Assembly: GCA_018221005.1 (NCBI GenBank)
Contig: JAAOXW010000050.1
Span: 1 to 16,155 of the forward strand
Source: Candidatus Altarchaeota archaeon
GTDB taxonomy: Archaea > SpSt-1190
Reading direction: 5' to 3'
Length of the DNA: 16,155 nt
Shown: one piece after another, positions 1 through 7,101 of the stretch
Numbering within the stretch: the stretch's first letter is position 1
Layout of the letters: each line of letters opens with the position of its first letter
Notes under the pieces: generated by a model
What the model was told of the DNA's origin: nothing
Database searches by the model: none
Seen by the model: the letters and a program-made list of their open reading frames with translations, nothing else
Translations under genes and position numbers: made by a program

Positions 1-1749
1 CCCCTCGCACATTTGTGGGGGGCGGAGTGGCAACATTTGGGCAAGGAAAGGAAGACTTTTTTGACATATCTGGGACTCTACATTGTCGCCAGTTTAATTC
101 TGCTGCTTGAGCCATTAGTCGTAGGCTTAATTTTTAATTCGATACAAACGGACATTATCACCCAAGCGAGTATGAAAATTTTATTGGGGCGCATATGGCT
201 GTTATTCGCAATAACTATTGGTTTTTGGGCATTTCAGGGGGTGGGTAGAGTTCTTGAACAAAGAACGGGATTTCTTGTAAATCGAAATTATGTGAATTCA
301 ACCGTTGATAAAATTTTAGATCTTCCGTTGAAATGGCATAAGAATCATCACACGGGAGACACCATAGATAAACTAAATTTAAGTGCTCGTGCGTTGGGAA
401 GATTTTCCAGACACACCACTTATCGGCTGGTTGAAATTTTCGTTAGAATTTTCGGTTCATTGTTAATCCTATTCGCTTTTGACAAAACAATAGCCTTACT
501 GGCAGGTGTTATTACAGCCTTTGCAATATCCGTCATAATTTTAATGGATGATAAGCTGAATAAAAAATACACTAAGCTCAGCAAACTTAACAATAAAATA
601 TCGTCCACAATTTATGATTACTTTAGTAATATACGAACAGTCATAACTTTACGGCTGAAGGCCACAGTGAAGAAAAAAATTGCTTCGCGTATTACAGACA
701 CCAAGAAAATCTTCGATGAAAGTGTGATAATTAAAGAAACCAAGTGGGCGTTTTCAAGTTTGATAATTTCACTCATGGTGGTGGTTTCACTTAGTTTCAA
801 ATCATATACGGAGTTTTCAGTAACAGGCACCATAATGATAGGAACTTTGTACATCCTCTATGGATATTTACAAACCATTGGAAATACTTTTTACTCAGTG
901 GCGGGAGTATATGGGGACATAGTCAGAAAAAGTGCTCACCTCAACAACGCAGAACCCATTCACTCAGCCTACAAGAGACGGGCAAGAAAAATAAAAACAA
1001 ATCCACTTTCCAAAGACTGGCAGGAATTAAAAATCGAGAATTTACATTTCAAATATGAGGATGAGGAAAAACTTTCCCACCTCAGGGGCATTAATTTGAA
1101 ATTAAAGAGGGGCCAAAAAATTGCCCTCATTGGTGAGAGTGGTTCGGGAAAGAGTACTATTCTTGCACTCCTGAGGGGCATTTATGAGCCAAACTCAGTT
1201 GAAGTATTTCGAGATGGAGAAAAACTACCACATGGTTTATCTCATTTGAGAAAGCACACCACCCTAATTCCACAAGATCCTGAAATATTCAATACAACTT
1301 TGAAATCTAACATTACAATGGACCTCCCCGCTCAAGCATCGGACATTAAGAAAGTGGTTAACGTGTCGAGGTTGAAGCCCGTGTTAAAAAAACTAACTAA
1401 AGGTTTAGACACCAACATAATGGAGAAAGGGGTTTCTCTTAGTGGGGGGGAGAGTCAACGCTTAGCCTTGGCACGGGGATTGCTTGCAGCAAAGAACAGT
1501 GACATCTTACTGTTGGATGAACCGACTAGTAGTGTTGACAGTGTTAATGAACGACATATTCACAAAAATATTTCAAAAACCTTCAAGGACAAAACAATCG
1601 TTGCATCAATACATAGGTTACAAATGTTAAGTAATTTTGACTACATCTATATGTTGGACAAGGGAAAAGTGGTGGCTGAGGGGGATTTGAAGACGCTGCG
1701 AAAGAATTCTAGATTTTCAAAAATTTGGAAGATTTACAAAAAATCCTAA
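1..1749 (+). CDS. ABC exporter (fused TMD-NBD), 5' end outside window
   Basis: A half-transporter of the ABC exporter type: an N-terminal six-helix-like membrane domain (roughly the first 310 visible residues) followed by one nucleotide-binding domain. Counting from the TTG at 13, the NBD shows Walker A GESGSGKS (374-381), a Q-loop PQD (about 420), signature LSGGESQ (476-482), Walker B ILLLDEP (498-504) and the H-loop histidine (534), so it should be ATP-competent and act as a dimer in the cytoplasmic membrane. The reading frame is open back to base 1 with no stop, and the TTG at 13 has no clear promoter in view, so the true start probably lies upstream. Substrate is unknown: the fold is shared by lipid, peptide and drug exporters. 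Its TAA stop overlaps by 4 bases the TAG stop of the convergent gene at 1746-2129. Confidence 0.9.
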   Translation, partial: PLAHLWGAEWQHLGKERKTFLTYLGLYIVASLILLLEPLVVGLIFNSIQTDIITQASMKILLGRIWLLFAITIGFWAFQGVGRVLEQRTGFLVNRNYVNSTVDKILDLPLKWHKNHHTGDTIDKLNLSARALGRFSRHTTYRLVEIFVRIFGSLLILFAFDKTIALLAGVITAFAISVIILMDDKLNKKYTKLSKLNNKISSTIYDYFSNIRTVITLRLKATVKKKIASRITDTKKIFDESVIIKETKWAFSSLIISLMVVVSLSFKSYTEFSVTGTIMIGTLYILYGYLQTIGNTFYSVAGVYGDIVRKSAHLNNAEPIHSAYKRRARKIKTNPLSKDWQELKIENLHFKYEDEEKLSHLRGINLKLKRGQKIALIGESGSGKSTILALLRGIYEPNSVEVFRDGEKLPHGLSHLRKHTTLIPQDPEIFNTTLKSNITMDLPAQASDIKKVVNVSRLKPVLKKLTKGLDTNIMEKGVSLSGGESQRLALARGLLAAKNSDILLLDEPTSSVDSVNERHIHKNISKTFKDKTIVASIHRLQMLSNFDYIYMLDKGKVVAEGDLKTLRKNSRFSKIWKIYKKS

Positions 1750-2129
1750 ATTGCCAACTCGACCTCATGAGCGTTGCCATCAATAACTGTAAGTAGAACA
1801 TCCTCGGCTTCGTGCTTGTTGATGCCTTCACTAACACCAACTAGTGAGCACGCATCACCATCATCAAGTACAAACAAAAATTTAGTTTCGTTCTTGTGTT
1901 TGTCAACGGCCTTAAGTAAATAAAAAAGAGTTTGGTCCTCGGATGTACCCTCGGGAGAACTAACTTGCCCCATTCCAAGTGCAATTGCCCGATAATTCTC
2001 ATTTCCCTTTACAGCGTTGCAGAGGTCTTCCACAAACCACGCACCCAGAGACAACTCATACCTCCGAGCATCCGCCAACGTTTCATGTCTATTTGAACTG
2101 TGGTTGAATTTTACTGTCCAAAAGGTCAT
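1746..2129 (-). CDS. Small protein of unknown function, tandem paralog A
   Basis: A 127-residue soluble protein that I do not recognise. It has no signal peptide or membrane segment. It is visibly related to the neighbouring 130-residue product (2187-2579): both have an aromatic Trp-x-Val start, a NYRAIALGM / NYKAVAAGI block near residue 46, a cysteine at residue 94 inside DACSLVG / QSCKLIG, and a closing acidic then V-x-L-x-I strand. The gene has its own TATA-like box 22-29 bases upstream of the ATG, so it may be transcribed separately from its paralog, 57 bases away. The pairing and size could suit a regulator, a small ligand-binding protein or an immunity-type protein, but nothing in the sequence decides this. 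It is convergent with the ABC exporter, overlapping it by 4 bases. Confidence 0.7.
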   Translation of the reverse strand: MTFWTVKFNHSSNRHETLADARRYELSLGAWFVEDLCNAVKGNENYRAIALGMGQVSSPEGTSEDQTLFYLLKAVDKHKNETKFLFVLDDGDACSLVGVSEGINKHEAEDVLLTVIDGNAHEVELAI

Positions 2130-2150
2130 GTCTGCAATTACACCCTTTTT

Positions 2151-2158
2151 ACTTATAA
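2151..2158 (-). promoter_or_regulatory. TATA-like box for the gene at 1746-2129
   Basis: TTATAAGT on the minus strand lies 22-29 bases upstream of the ATG, the position expected when transcription starts at the start codon (leaderless). Confidence 0.5.
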
Positions 2159-2186
2159 CTCTTTAGTTGTAATAGTTTAATGTTGA

Positions 2187-2579
2187 TTAAATAGTCAACT
2201 GGACATTTTCAAAGGAGTCGCCCCCTTCAATATCGTTAATAATTGCCCTCAAAGTAGTTGCATCCATCTTAGGATAACAATCTGCCCCAATGAGCTTACA
2301 GCTTTGGTCCCTGAACATTTCAAATAAAAGCCGGTGATAGGTATCTCCCTTCTTTGCGATTACAATAAAGCAGTTGTGGCCACCAAAATCAATGAATCCG
2401 TTCTTAGTCACTCTCTTAATGCCTGCAGCTACCGCCTTGTAATTTTTCTTGGTTTGGACCTTCTTGCCAAGCTTATCTAAAAAGTTAGCATTTACTACAA
2501 TTTCATCCGCACTCACATCAGGAAAGCTGGTTCCAATTCCAACGTCCCTGTGGTAGTCAACTTCCCAATGACCGACCAT
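2187..2579 (-). CDS. Small protein of unknown function, tandem paralog B
   Basis: A 130-residue soluble protein without a recognised domain, paralogous to the product of 1746-2129. Shared features are a Trp near residue 5, the NYKAVAAGI block at 46-54, Cys94 in QSCKLIG, and the C-terminal strand ending L-T-I. This copy has two further cysteines (70 and 101) and a glycine-rich GFIDFGG segment absent from the other. A TATA-like ATTAATAT lies 20-27 bases upstream of the ATG, consistent with a leaderless message. It sits 47 bases downstream of the DUF2207 gene on the same strand, but the separate TATA argues that it is not simply part of that operon. Function unknown. Confidence 0.7.
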   Translation of the reverse strand: MVGHWEVDYHRDVGIGTSFPDVSADEIVVNANFLDKLGKKVQTKKNYKAVAAGIKRVTKNGFIDFGGHNCFIVIAKKGDTYHRLLFEMFRDQSCKLIGADCYPKMDATTLRAIINDIEGGDSFENVQLTI

Positions 2580-2598
2580 CTAAGCATCACAGTTGGTC

Positions 2599-2606
2599 AT
2601 ATTAAT
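2599..2606 (-). promoter_or_regulatory. TATA-like box for the gene at 2187-2579
   Basis: ATTAATAT on the minus strand, 20-27 bases upstream of the ATG at 2579. Confidence 0.4.
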
Positions 2607-2626
2607 GCCTCGTGATTACACCAATT

Positions 2627-4276
2627 TTACCGGGCGCCGCCACCGCCACCGCCAAATCCGCCGCCAACACCACCACTGAAGCTACCTGCGGCCCTACTGG
2701 TCTTGGCTGCCAACTGAGAGTGGGCACTCCTTCGGAGCATTGAATAAAAGTAAAAGTTGGTGCCATAACTTGGGACATATGGTAGCTGAACTTTCTTGAC
2801 TTTCATCCTCTGTAGGACTTTTTCTGCACAACCAAAGGCAGTAGCAAAAATTAACCAATCACCCCACATGGATAAATCCTCTGGCTCATATTTTTTCATT
2901 TGAGCAGTATCACACAGTAAATTACGGAAAGCCCCCCACTTCCGCTTCTCAGTAATGCCTTCTAGTGAATATCTTCCAAAGACGAAGTTGTCAAAAACAA
3001 GTGTCAATATTGCAAGCAACACTTGAGCAAAGACAAAAAGGAAAAATTGGGAGTACGACATTGAAAAAATTAAAAATAGCAACAGCCCTACTAAAAAGGA
3101 CAGCCCAATAGTTAGCCAAAGTAATTTTGAACCCTTCTTATCATACATAAGTTTGAATTTACTTTTCACCCACTTGGTTGGTTTAAGAAAACTGTCCATT
3201 TTCCGAGACAACCCAGCAAGTGCAAAGGAGTTCATAGCTTTCATCTGGCGCTTCATGGCGGTGAGGTCTCCCGATTCACCGTAAAATAAAATTAATCTCT
3301 TTTCGAAATCATCAAGCCGGTTGTCTGTTTTAATAACTGTCAGCCGATCTTTTTCAATTTTCAAATAACCGCGCCGCGCTAGGTCCAGAAGAGTTGCATC
3401 CACAGCATTGGAATGAATTTTAGTACCTGGACGACGCCCAAATAAAAAGTCCATTTCATGTGGCTTTCGCTCACCGGGTTTATAGTGGAGAACCTCGGGC
3501 ATTCCCGGAGTTAGATGTTCTTTTGAGAGTCTCAGAAAAATCCACAAAATCAATCCGAATTCAAAGAGGGTCAAAAGCCCAATAATAAGGCGCCCATTTA
3601 GTAGCATAAAGGTGTGTAGCGTTGCTTGTTGCTGATATTTTTTGGCTTCATCTGCCAGATTTACAACTGGACCTCCGCTTTTTCCGTCCCTTGGGCTGAC
3701 TACAAAAAATTCCAAAAGACTATTTGAATATATTCCAGGGAGTGAATAGGTCACTCCGGTGACATCAAGTGGCATTGGGGTTGAAAGCCACTGTTCAATT
3801 CGACCTTGAACGCTCACTGTGATGCGGTCAATTGGTGCGGCAAAACTGTCAAGCACTTTCCAGTGAAGGACGCAACTTTCCCCTTCACAAAAATATGGAT
3901 CGGGAATTGAATAAGTGAATTGAAGAGTATATGCACCGGGAGCGTAAGTGTTTTCATTTCTACATATTAGTTCAAATTCAGTTCCAACACGCTGTGAATA
4001 AAAAAATGTACCACTTGGACATTGAGTTTCAAGGACTTGCATGTTAGCAAGTGCACCGTCCATTGTATATGAACGATAAAGTTCACGGAAGCCGGGTTTG
4101 GTTACTTGATAATTCAAGGTTTCAACAACCATAAGTGAATCGTTTCTGAAATCCAAGACCATGTCAAGGTTGGTTATTTCAAAATCATTGGAGCTTTGAG
4201 AAAACAGAGTGAACGCTAGGAAGGAAAGAGGAATTAAAAAAATAATAAAGAAGCGGGTGGTTTCGCTGAACTTCAT
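2627..4276 (-). CDS. DUF2207-family membrane protein
   Basis: A 549-residue membrane protein matching the DUF2207 architecture. In order: an N-terminal hydrophobic segment or signal anchor (about 7-27), an extracytoplasmic beta-rich domain, a transmembrane helix (about 225-250), a cytoplasmic region with a winged-helix-like DATLLDLARRGYLKIE stretch, a hydrophobic hairpin (about 384-430), and a C-terminal tail of nearly pure glycine ending GGGGGGAR, typical of this family. I chose the ATG at 4276 because it follows the lemA TGA by a single base and begins directly with the signal anchor; an upstream in-frame ATG at 4327 would overlap lemA by 50 bases. The biochemical role of the family is not established. 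LemA and DUF2207 proteins often occur together, which suggests one envelope-associated complex. Confidence 0.85.
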   Translation of the reverse strand: MKFSETTRFFIIFLIPLSFLAFTLFSQSSNDFEITNLDMVLDFRNDSLMVVETLNYQVTKPGFRELYRSYTMDGALANMQVLETQCPSGTFFYSQRVGTEFELICRNENTYAPGAYTLQFTYSIPDPYFCEGESCVLHWKVLDSFAAPIDRITVSVQGRIEQWLSTPMPLDVTGVTYSLPGIYSNSLLEFFVVSPRDGKSGGPVVNLADEAKKYQQQATLHTFMLLNGRLIIGLLTLFEFGLILWIFLRLSKEHLTPGMPEVLHYKPGERKPHEMDFLFGRRPGTKIHSNAVDATLLDLARRGYLKIEKDRLTVIKTDNRLDDFEKRLILFYGESGDLTAMKRQMKAMNSFALAGLSRKMDSFLKPTKWVKSKFKLMYDKKGSKLLWLTIGLSFLVGLLLFLIFSMSYSQFFLFVFAQVLLAILTLVFDNFVFGRYSLEGITEKRKWGAFRNLLCDTAQMKKYEPEDLSMWGDWLIFATAFGCAEKVLQRMKVKKVQLPYVPSYGTNFYFYSMLRRSAHSQLAAKTSRAAGSFSGGVGGGFGGGGGGAR

Positions 4277-4277
4277 T

Positions 4278-4826
4278 TCAGAAAACCTTTGTATCTGGCC
4301 GCTTCTCAATTCCTTTCTCAAATTCAAGGTAGTCCTTCTTCGTATACTTAAGAATCGATGCGACGAGATTAGTTGGAATTCGCTCTGCCATTACATTGAA
4401 GGTTTGCACCTGATCGTTGTAAAGATGACGCATTCTTGAAATTTCGTCTTCAAGACTCTTAATACTCTCTTGAAGGGGAGTTATGGTTTCAACTGCCCTG
4501 AGTTTGGGGTAGTTTTCCGCAACTGCTACAATGTTTCCAAACACACTTCTGGCAGTAGCATCTGCGTCATTTAAACCGGCTACATTATCCATACTCATCT
4601 GACGCATCTTAGTAACACCTTCCAAGGTTGACTTTTCAAATTTGAGATAACCTGATGCCGTATCTACAAGCTGACCAATCATATCGGCCCGCTTCTTCAT
4701 GACAACTTTAATTTGGTTGAAGGTATTGTCTATGCCGTTCCTGAGATTGACAAATCTGTTAAAAGTGCCAATAAAAAACAACAGGATTATAGTAAGAACA
4801 ACCCCTCCGATTATCCACCCTATCAT
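4278..4826 (-). CDS. lemA: LemA family protein
   Basis: A 182-residue protein with an N-terminal hydrophobic anchor (about 3-22) and the helical LemA body: VNLRNGIDNTFNQIKV after the anchor, then long amphipathic helices with the RADMIGQLV and YPKLRA blocks and a FNVMAERIPTNLVA segment near the C terminus. LemA proteins are small membrane-tethered four-helix bundles of uncertain function. The start is the ATG at 4826, which has a strong TATA-like TTTTATAT 21-28 bases upstream, so lemA probably has its own promoter although only 38 bases separate it from the asparagine synthetase gene. It is followed after one base by the DUF2207 gene, which is presumably co-transcribed and translationally coupled. 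Confidence 0.92.
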   Translation of the reverse strand: MIGWIIGGVVLTIILLFFIGTFNRFVNLRNGIDNTFNQIKVVMKKRADMIGQLVDTASGYLKFEKSTLEGVTKMRQMSMDNVAGLNDADATARSVFGNIVAVAENYPKLRAVETITPLQESIKSLEDEISRMRHLYNDQVQTFNVMAERIPTNLVASILKYTKKDYLEFEKGIEKRPDTKVF

Positions 4827-4846
4827 GGAAGAAAATGAAGGGGGGC

Positions 4847-4854
4847 ATATAAAA
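4847..4854 (-). promoter_or_regulatory. TATA-like box for lemA-DUF2207
   Basis: TTTTATAT on the minus strand, 21-28 bases upstream of the lemA ATG, within the short gap after the asparagine synthetase gene. Confidence 0.55.
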
Positions 4855-4864
4855 AGAATGGCCC

Positions 4865-5818
4865 TCAGATGTGAACCTCTTCGCCAGGAACCCGGGGAAA
4901 CAGTTGAACCTGTTTTATGTGCTTGGCTCCTGTTAGAAATCGGACCAACCGCTCGACACCAAACCCCCCGCCAGCACTAGGCCTCAGCTTGCCCTTCTTA
5001 GCCAAGTCTAGGTACGTTCCATATTCTTCGGTGCTCTTCCCGCCCCCTGTAATTCTTTTAACAAGGCGGTCAAACTCCCATTCCCTTTCGCCCCCACTTA
5101 AGGCTTCACCAAAACCCTCGGGGTAGATGAGATCATAATCCAAGAAGTGACCCGGTCTTTTGGGATCTTCCCTGTCGTAAAATTCCCTTTCGTGGCAGAG
5201 CACCCAAAACGGTTCCTTTGCAAGTTTACTGGCTGAAGCTTCCCAATCGTCCCCATACTTTTCCTTGAGTTCATGTGTAGTAAAGCGTTTGAAGGGAATA
5301 GTCGGCACTAGAAGCGACCTACCAAGGAGTGTTAAGTCCCTATGGCATTTGGTTTTGACATCCTTTAGTACCTCACAAAGTACCTCTTCCATGAGGCCAA
5401 AAACGTCTGCCATAACCGCACCCCCAAGTTCAAAGTCAACTTGACTGAATTCAAATAAGTGGCGACCCGTTGCGCCTCTATCTGGAGTTTCAAGCCGAAT
5501 ACAAGGAGAAACTGCAAAAATTTTGCTAAGTTTTCCCATCAGGGCCATTTGCTTGTGAAGTATCATACTTTGGGTGAGAACAAGTTTTTGACCGAGATAC
5601 TCGATTTCACCTTTCTTGATAGTGCTTGCACTTGGATCGGGTCCAAGGGGGTCAGTGGTGGTACTCAAGATTACTGGCATTATTTGTGTAAAGCCTTCCT
5701 CTCGAAAAACACGATGCACTGTCTCAAGAACACAACTCTGAATCTTTAGAGTAGATGCCATCCGTTCATCAGTATATCTTTTGATTTCCATAAAATCAAT
5801 AGTGCAAAGTAGCTTCAT
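4865..5818 (-). CDS. Archaeal asparagine synthetase related to AsnRS/AspRS
   Basis: A 317-residue class II aminoacyl-tRNA-synthetase-like catalytic domain lacking the N-terminal anticodon-binding OB fold. Visible elements are STTTDPLGPDP (52-62), motif 2 around CIRLETPDRGATGRH with Arg108 and Glu110, FEFSQVDFE (122-130), a REFYDRED segment (211-218), GFGEALSGGERE (235-246), and motif 3 GGGFGVERLVRFLTG (283-297). These match the archaeal enzyme first characterised in Pyrococcus abyssi (AS-AR), which makes asparagine from aspartate, ammonia and ATP and does not charge tRNA. The ATG at 5818 is chosen because a TATA-like box lies 23-30 bases upstream; in-frame ATGs at 5791 and 5761 are alternatives. 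A free-standing AspRS/AsnRS paralog of other function cannot be excluded. It is divergent from an Lrp/AsnC regulator. Confidence 0.85.
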   Translation of the reverse strand: MKLLCTIDFMEIKRYTDERMASTLKIQSCVLETVHRVFREEGFTQIMPVILSTTTDPLGPDPSASTIKKGEIEYLGQKLVLTQSMILHKQMALMGKLSKIFAVSPCIRLETPDRGATGRHLFEFSQVDFELGGAVMADVFGLMEEVLCEVLKDVKTKCHRDLTLLGRSLLVPTIPFKRFTTHELKEKYGDDWEASASKLAKEPFWVLCHEREFYDREDPKRPGHFLDYDLIYPEGFGEALSGGEREWEFDRLVKRITGGGKSTEEYGTYLDLAKKGKLRPSAGGGFGVERLVRFLTGAKHIKQVQLFPRVPGEEVHI

Positions 5819-5824
5819 ATATTG

Positions 5825-5895
5825 TTTCCAAAAAGAATGGAATTTATTTCAGAAAAGTCCAATAACCCGCATAATAGTGGAATAATTTTCCAAAA
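5825..5895. repeat. 9-bp direct repeat TTTCCAAAA in the divergent promoter
   Basis: TTTCCAAAA occurs at 5825-5833 and again at 5887-5895, 62 bases apart (close to six helical turns). The left copy lies between the TATA box and start of the synthetase gene; the right copy abuts the TATA box of the Lrp gene. Candidate operator sites for the adjacent Lrp-type regulator. Confidence 0.4.
5841..5848 (-). promoter_or_regulatory. TATA-like box for the asparagine synthetase gene
   Basis: AATAAATT on the minus strand, 23-30 bases upstream of the ATG at 5818, with a purine-rich GAA before it that could serve as BRE. Confidence 0.5.
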
Positions 5896-5896
5896 C

Positions 5897-5904
5897 CTTA
5901 TTAA
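5897..5904 (+). promoter_or_regulatory. TATA-like box for the Lrp/AsnC gene
   Basis: CTTATTAA, 21-28 bases upstream of the ATG at 5925. Confidence 0.5.
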
Positions 5905-5924
5905 GTTGTGTTGAAGAGCAGAAG

Positions 5925-6380
5925 ATGGACAAGAAGGACGTAAAGATTGTACAATTATTACTTGTAGATGGGCGAATAAAACTCAAAGCCATTGCCAAAA
6001 AGTTGGGTCTGCCAATCACTACTGTTTACAATAGACTGAAACGTCTTGAGAAAGAAGGAGTCATGAAAATTCGTGCCATTCTAGATTGGAAAAAAATAGG
6101 ATACGGAATCGAAGCTTATATTTTCATCAACATAGACACCGCTTCAAAACGAGTGAATCAGGAGAAGTTGTCTTTTGAGTTAGCTAAACTTCCCGGTGTC
6201 TTGAGTGTGTCTGTTGTAACCGGAAGTCGGGACATGGTAGTTAGGGCCGTTGCTAGGGACATGGATGAACTTAGTGAGTTGATTTTAAGAAAGCTTAGAG
6301 ACTTTGACGGGGTTGCATCTACTGAAACTCTGGTTGTGCTAAAACATCAAGAAGCAGATATGGTCAAATTAATTCGTTAA
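5925..6380 (+). CDS. Lrp/AsnC family transcriptional regulator
   Basis: A 151-residue protein of the usual Lrp/AsnC length. Residues about 5-50 form the winged helix: the recognition-helix region reads GLPITTVYNRLKRLEKEGV, the family pattern S/T-x-x-T-V-x-x-R-x-x-x-L-E. The rest is a RAM effector/oligomerisation domain, with the IEAYIFINI strand, the GVLSVSVVTGSRDMVV block and a C-terminal TLVVLKH strand. Such proteins bind DNA as dimers or octamers and respond to amino acids. It is divergent from the asparagine synthetase gene (106 bases between the starts), so that gene and itself are the likeliest targets. The gene ends 17 bases from the convergent YggU gene; a seven-T run at 6415-6421 could act as its terminator. 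The ATG at 5925 is supported by the TATA-like box. Confidence 0.92.
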   Translation: MDKKDVKIVQLLLVDGRIKLKAIAKKLGLPITTVYNRLKRLEKEGVMKIRAILDWKKIGYGIEAYIFINIDTASKRVNQEKLSFELAKLPGVLSVSVVTGSRDMVVRAVARDMDELSELILRKLRDFDGVASTETLVVLKHQEADMVKLIR

Positions 6381-6397
6381 TTAACGAGTTTGCTTTA

Positions 6398-6619
6398 TTA
6401 ATCAATTATTACAATTTTTTTGCGGGATGTTGCCCCAGAAACTAAATGCACAGCAGTTGTCGGTTTATTGAAGTGCTTTGCGATAAGTTTGAGGATGGCC
6501 AGATTGGCCTTGTTATTTTCTGCCCGCGCTTTAGTCCAAACTTCTGCCCGTGCTCCTTCAACAGTAACTTGATTTCTGTTTGATCCTGGATGAACCCTTA
6601 ATTCCAGCTTCACACCCAT
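6398..6619 (-). CDS. YggU/DUF167 family protein
   Basis: A 73-residue protein matching the DUF167/YggU family. It opens with a V-x-P-G-S-x-x-x-x-V pattern (VHPGSNRNQVTV), followed by KARAENNKANLAILKLIAKHF and the closing VSGATSRKKIVII strand, which are the family hallmarks. Function is unknown; in bacteria the family is often near yggT or cell-division genes. The ATG at 6619 overlaps the end of the upstream PAP2 gene by 10 bases and has a purine-rich AGGGTGG just before it that may serve as ribosome binding site. It is the last gene of the amidotransferase-PAP2-YggU run and therefore probably co-transcribed. Confidence 0.88.
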   Translation of the reverse strand: MGVKLELRVHPGSNRNQVTVEGARAEVWTKARAENNKANLAILKLIAKHFNKPTTAVHLVSGATSRKKIVIID

Positions 6620-7101
6620 CTAGCCACCCTATCAAGAATTATAGGAATTGCAAAGCCAAGCATTGCACCACCGAGGATGTCTAAGGGGAAGTGAACTCCA
6701 ATAAAAATTCGGGCAAGTCCTGTGAGCGTCCCAAGCATGAGTAAAAGGCGGAAGAGTTTTTTGTTTTTTCGTGCAGAGGATGCGGCACCAAACATGAAGG
6801 CGGTGTGGTCACTGGGAAATGCACCATCTAAACCATGAACAGTTAGTTGGCTCCCTAAACCCCAAGCACCCGGCCGGGGAAGGTTTAACAATAGTGAAAG
6901 TATGGAAGAAATACTAAAGGCAGTGAGAGTCCCCCACAATATGGGTTTCCATTGATTATTCTTTCTGTGCCAAAGAGCAAAGATAATTGCAGGTATAAAA
7001 TAGATTAATATCTCTGCAAAAAAAATCATTAAAAAATCCAAGGCAGGGCTGTAGCCCGCCAAACTGTTAATTGCCAAAAATAAAGTTGCATCAGGTCTCA
7101 A
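6610..7101 (-). CDS. PAP2-family membrane phosphatase, BcrC-like
   Basis: A 163-residue membrane protein with about five hydrophobic helices and PAP2 phosphatase motifs: RP at 76-77 (motif 1), PSDH at 96-99 (motif 2) and R131-x5-H137-x3-D141 (motif 3, ARIFIGVHFPLD). The PSDH and A-R variants resemble the BcrC branch, which dephosphorylates polyprenyl diphosphate carriers; in an archaeon the substrate would be a dolichyl-type or other isoprenoid diphosphate. Oddly, the lysine of the K-x6-RP motif is absent (Ser69 at that position), so catalytic efficiency is uncertain. The start is a TTG whose last two bases overlap the amidotransferase TGA stop, implying translational coupling; the next Met is at residue 25, inside a membrane helix. 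Confidence 0.85.
   Translation of the reverse strand: MRPDATLFLAINSLAGYSPALDFLMIFFAEILIYFIPAIIFALWHRKNNQWKPILWGTLTAFSISSILSLLLNLPRPGAWGLGSQLTVHGLDGAFPSDHTAFMFGAASSARKNKKLFRLLLMLGTLTGLARIFIGVHFPLDILGGAMLGFAIPIILDRVARWV

Noticed and set aside
1746..2579. Idea that the small paralogs are immunity proteins for a toxin exported by the neighbouring ABC transporter
   Set aside because: No toxin or precursor peptide gene is seen and the transporter is convergent, not in the same operon.
4277..4327. Longer N terminus for the DUF2207 protein (ATG at 4327)
   Set aside because: It would overlap lemA by 50 bases and place charged residues before the signal anchor; the ATG at 4276 fits better.
4209..4980. 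Plus-strand open frames at 4209-4439 and 4699-4980
   Set aside because: Shadows of DUF2207, lemA and the asparagine synthetase gene; no family resemblance.
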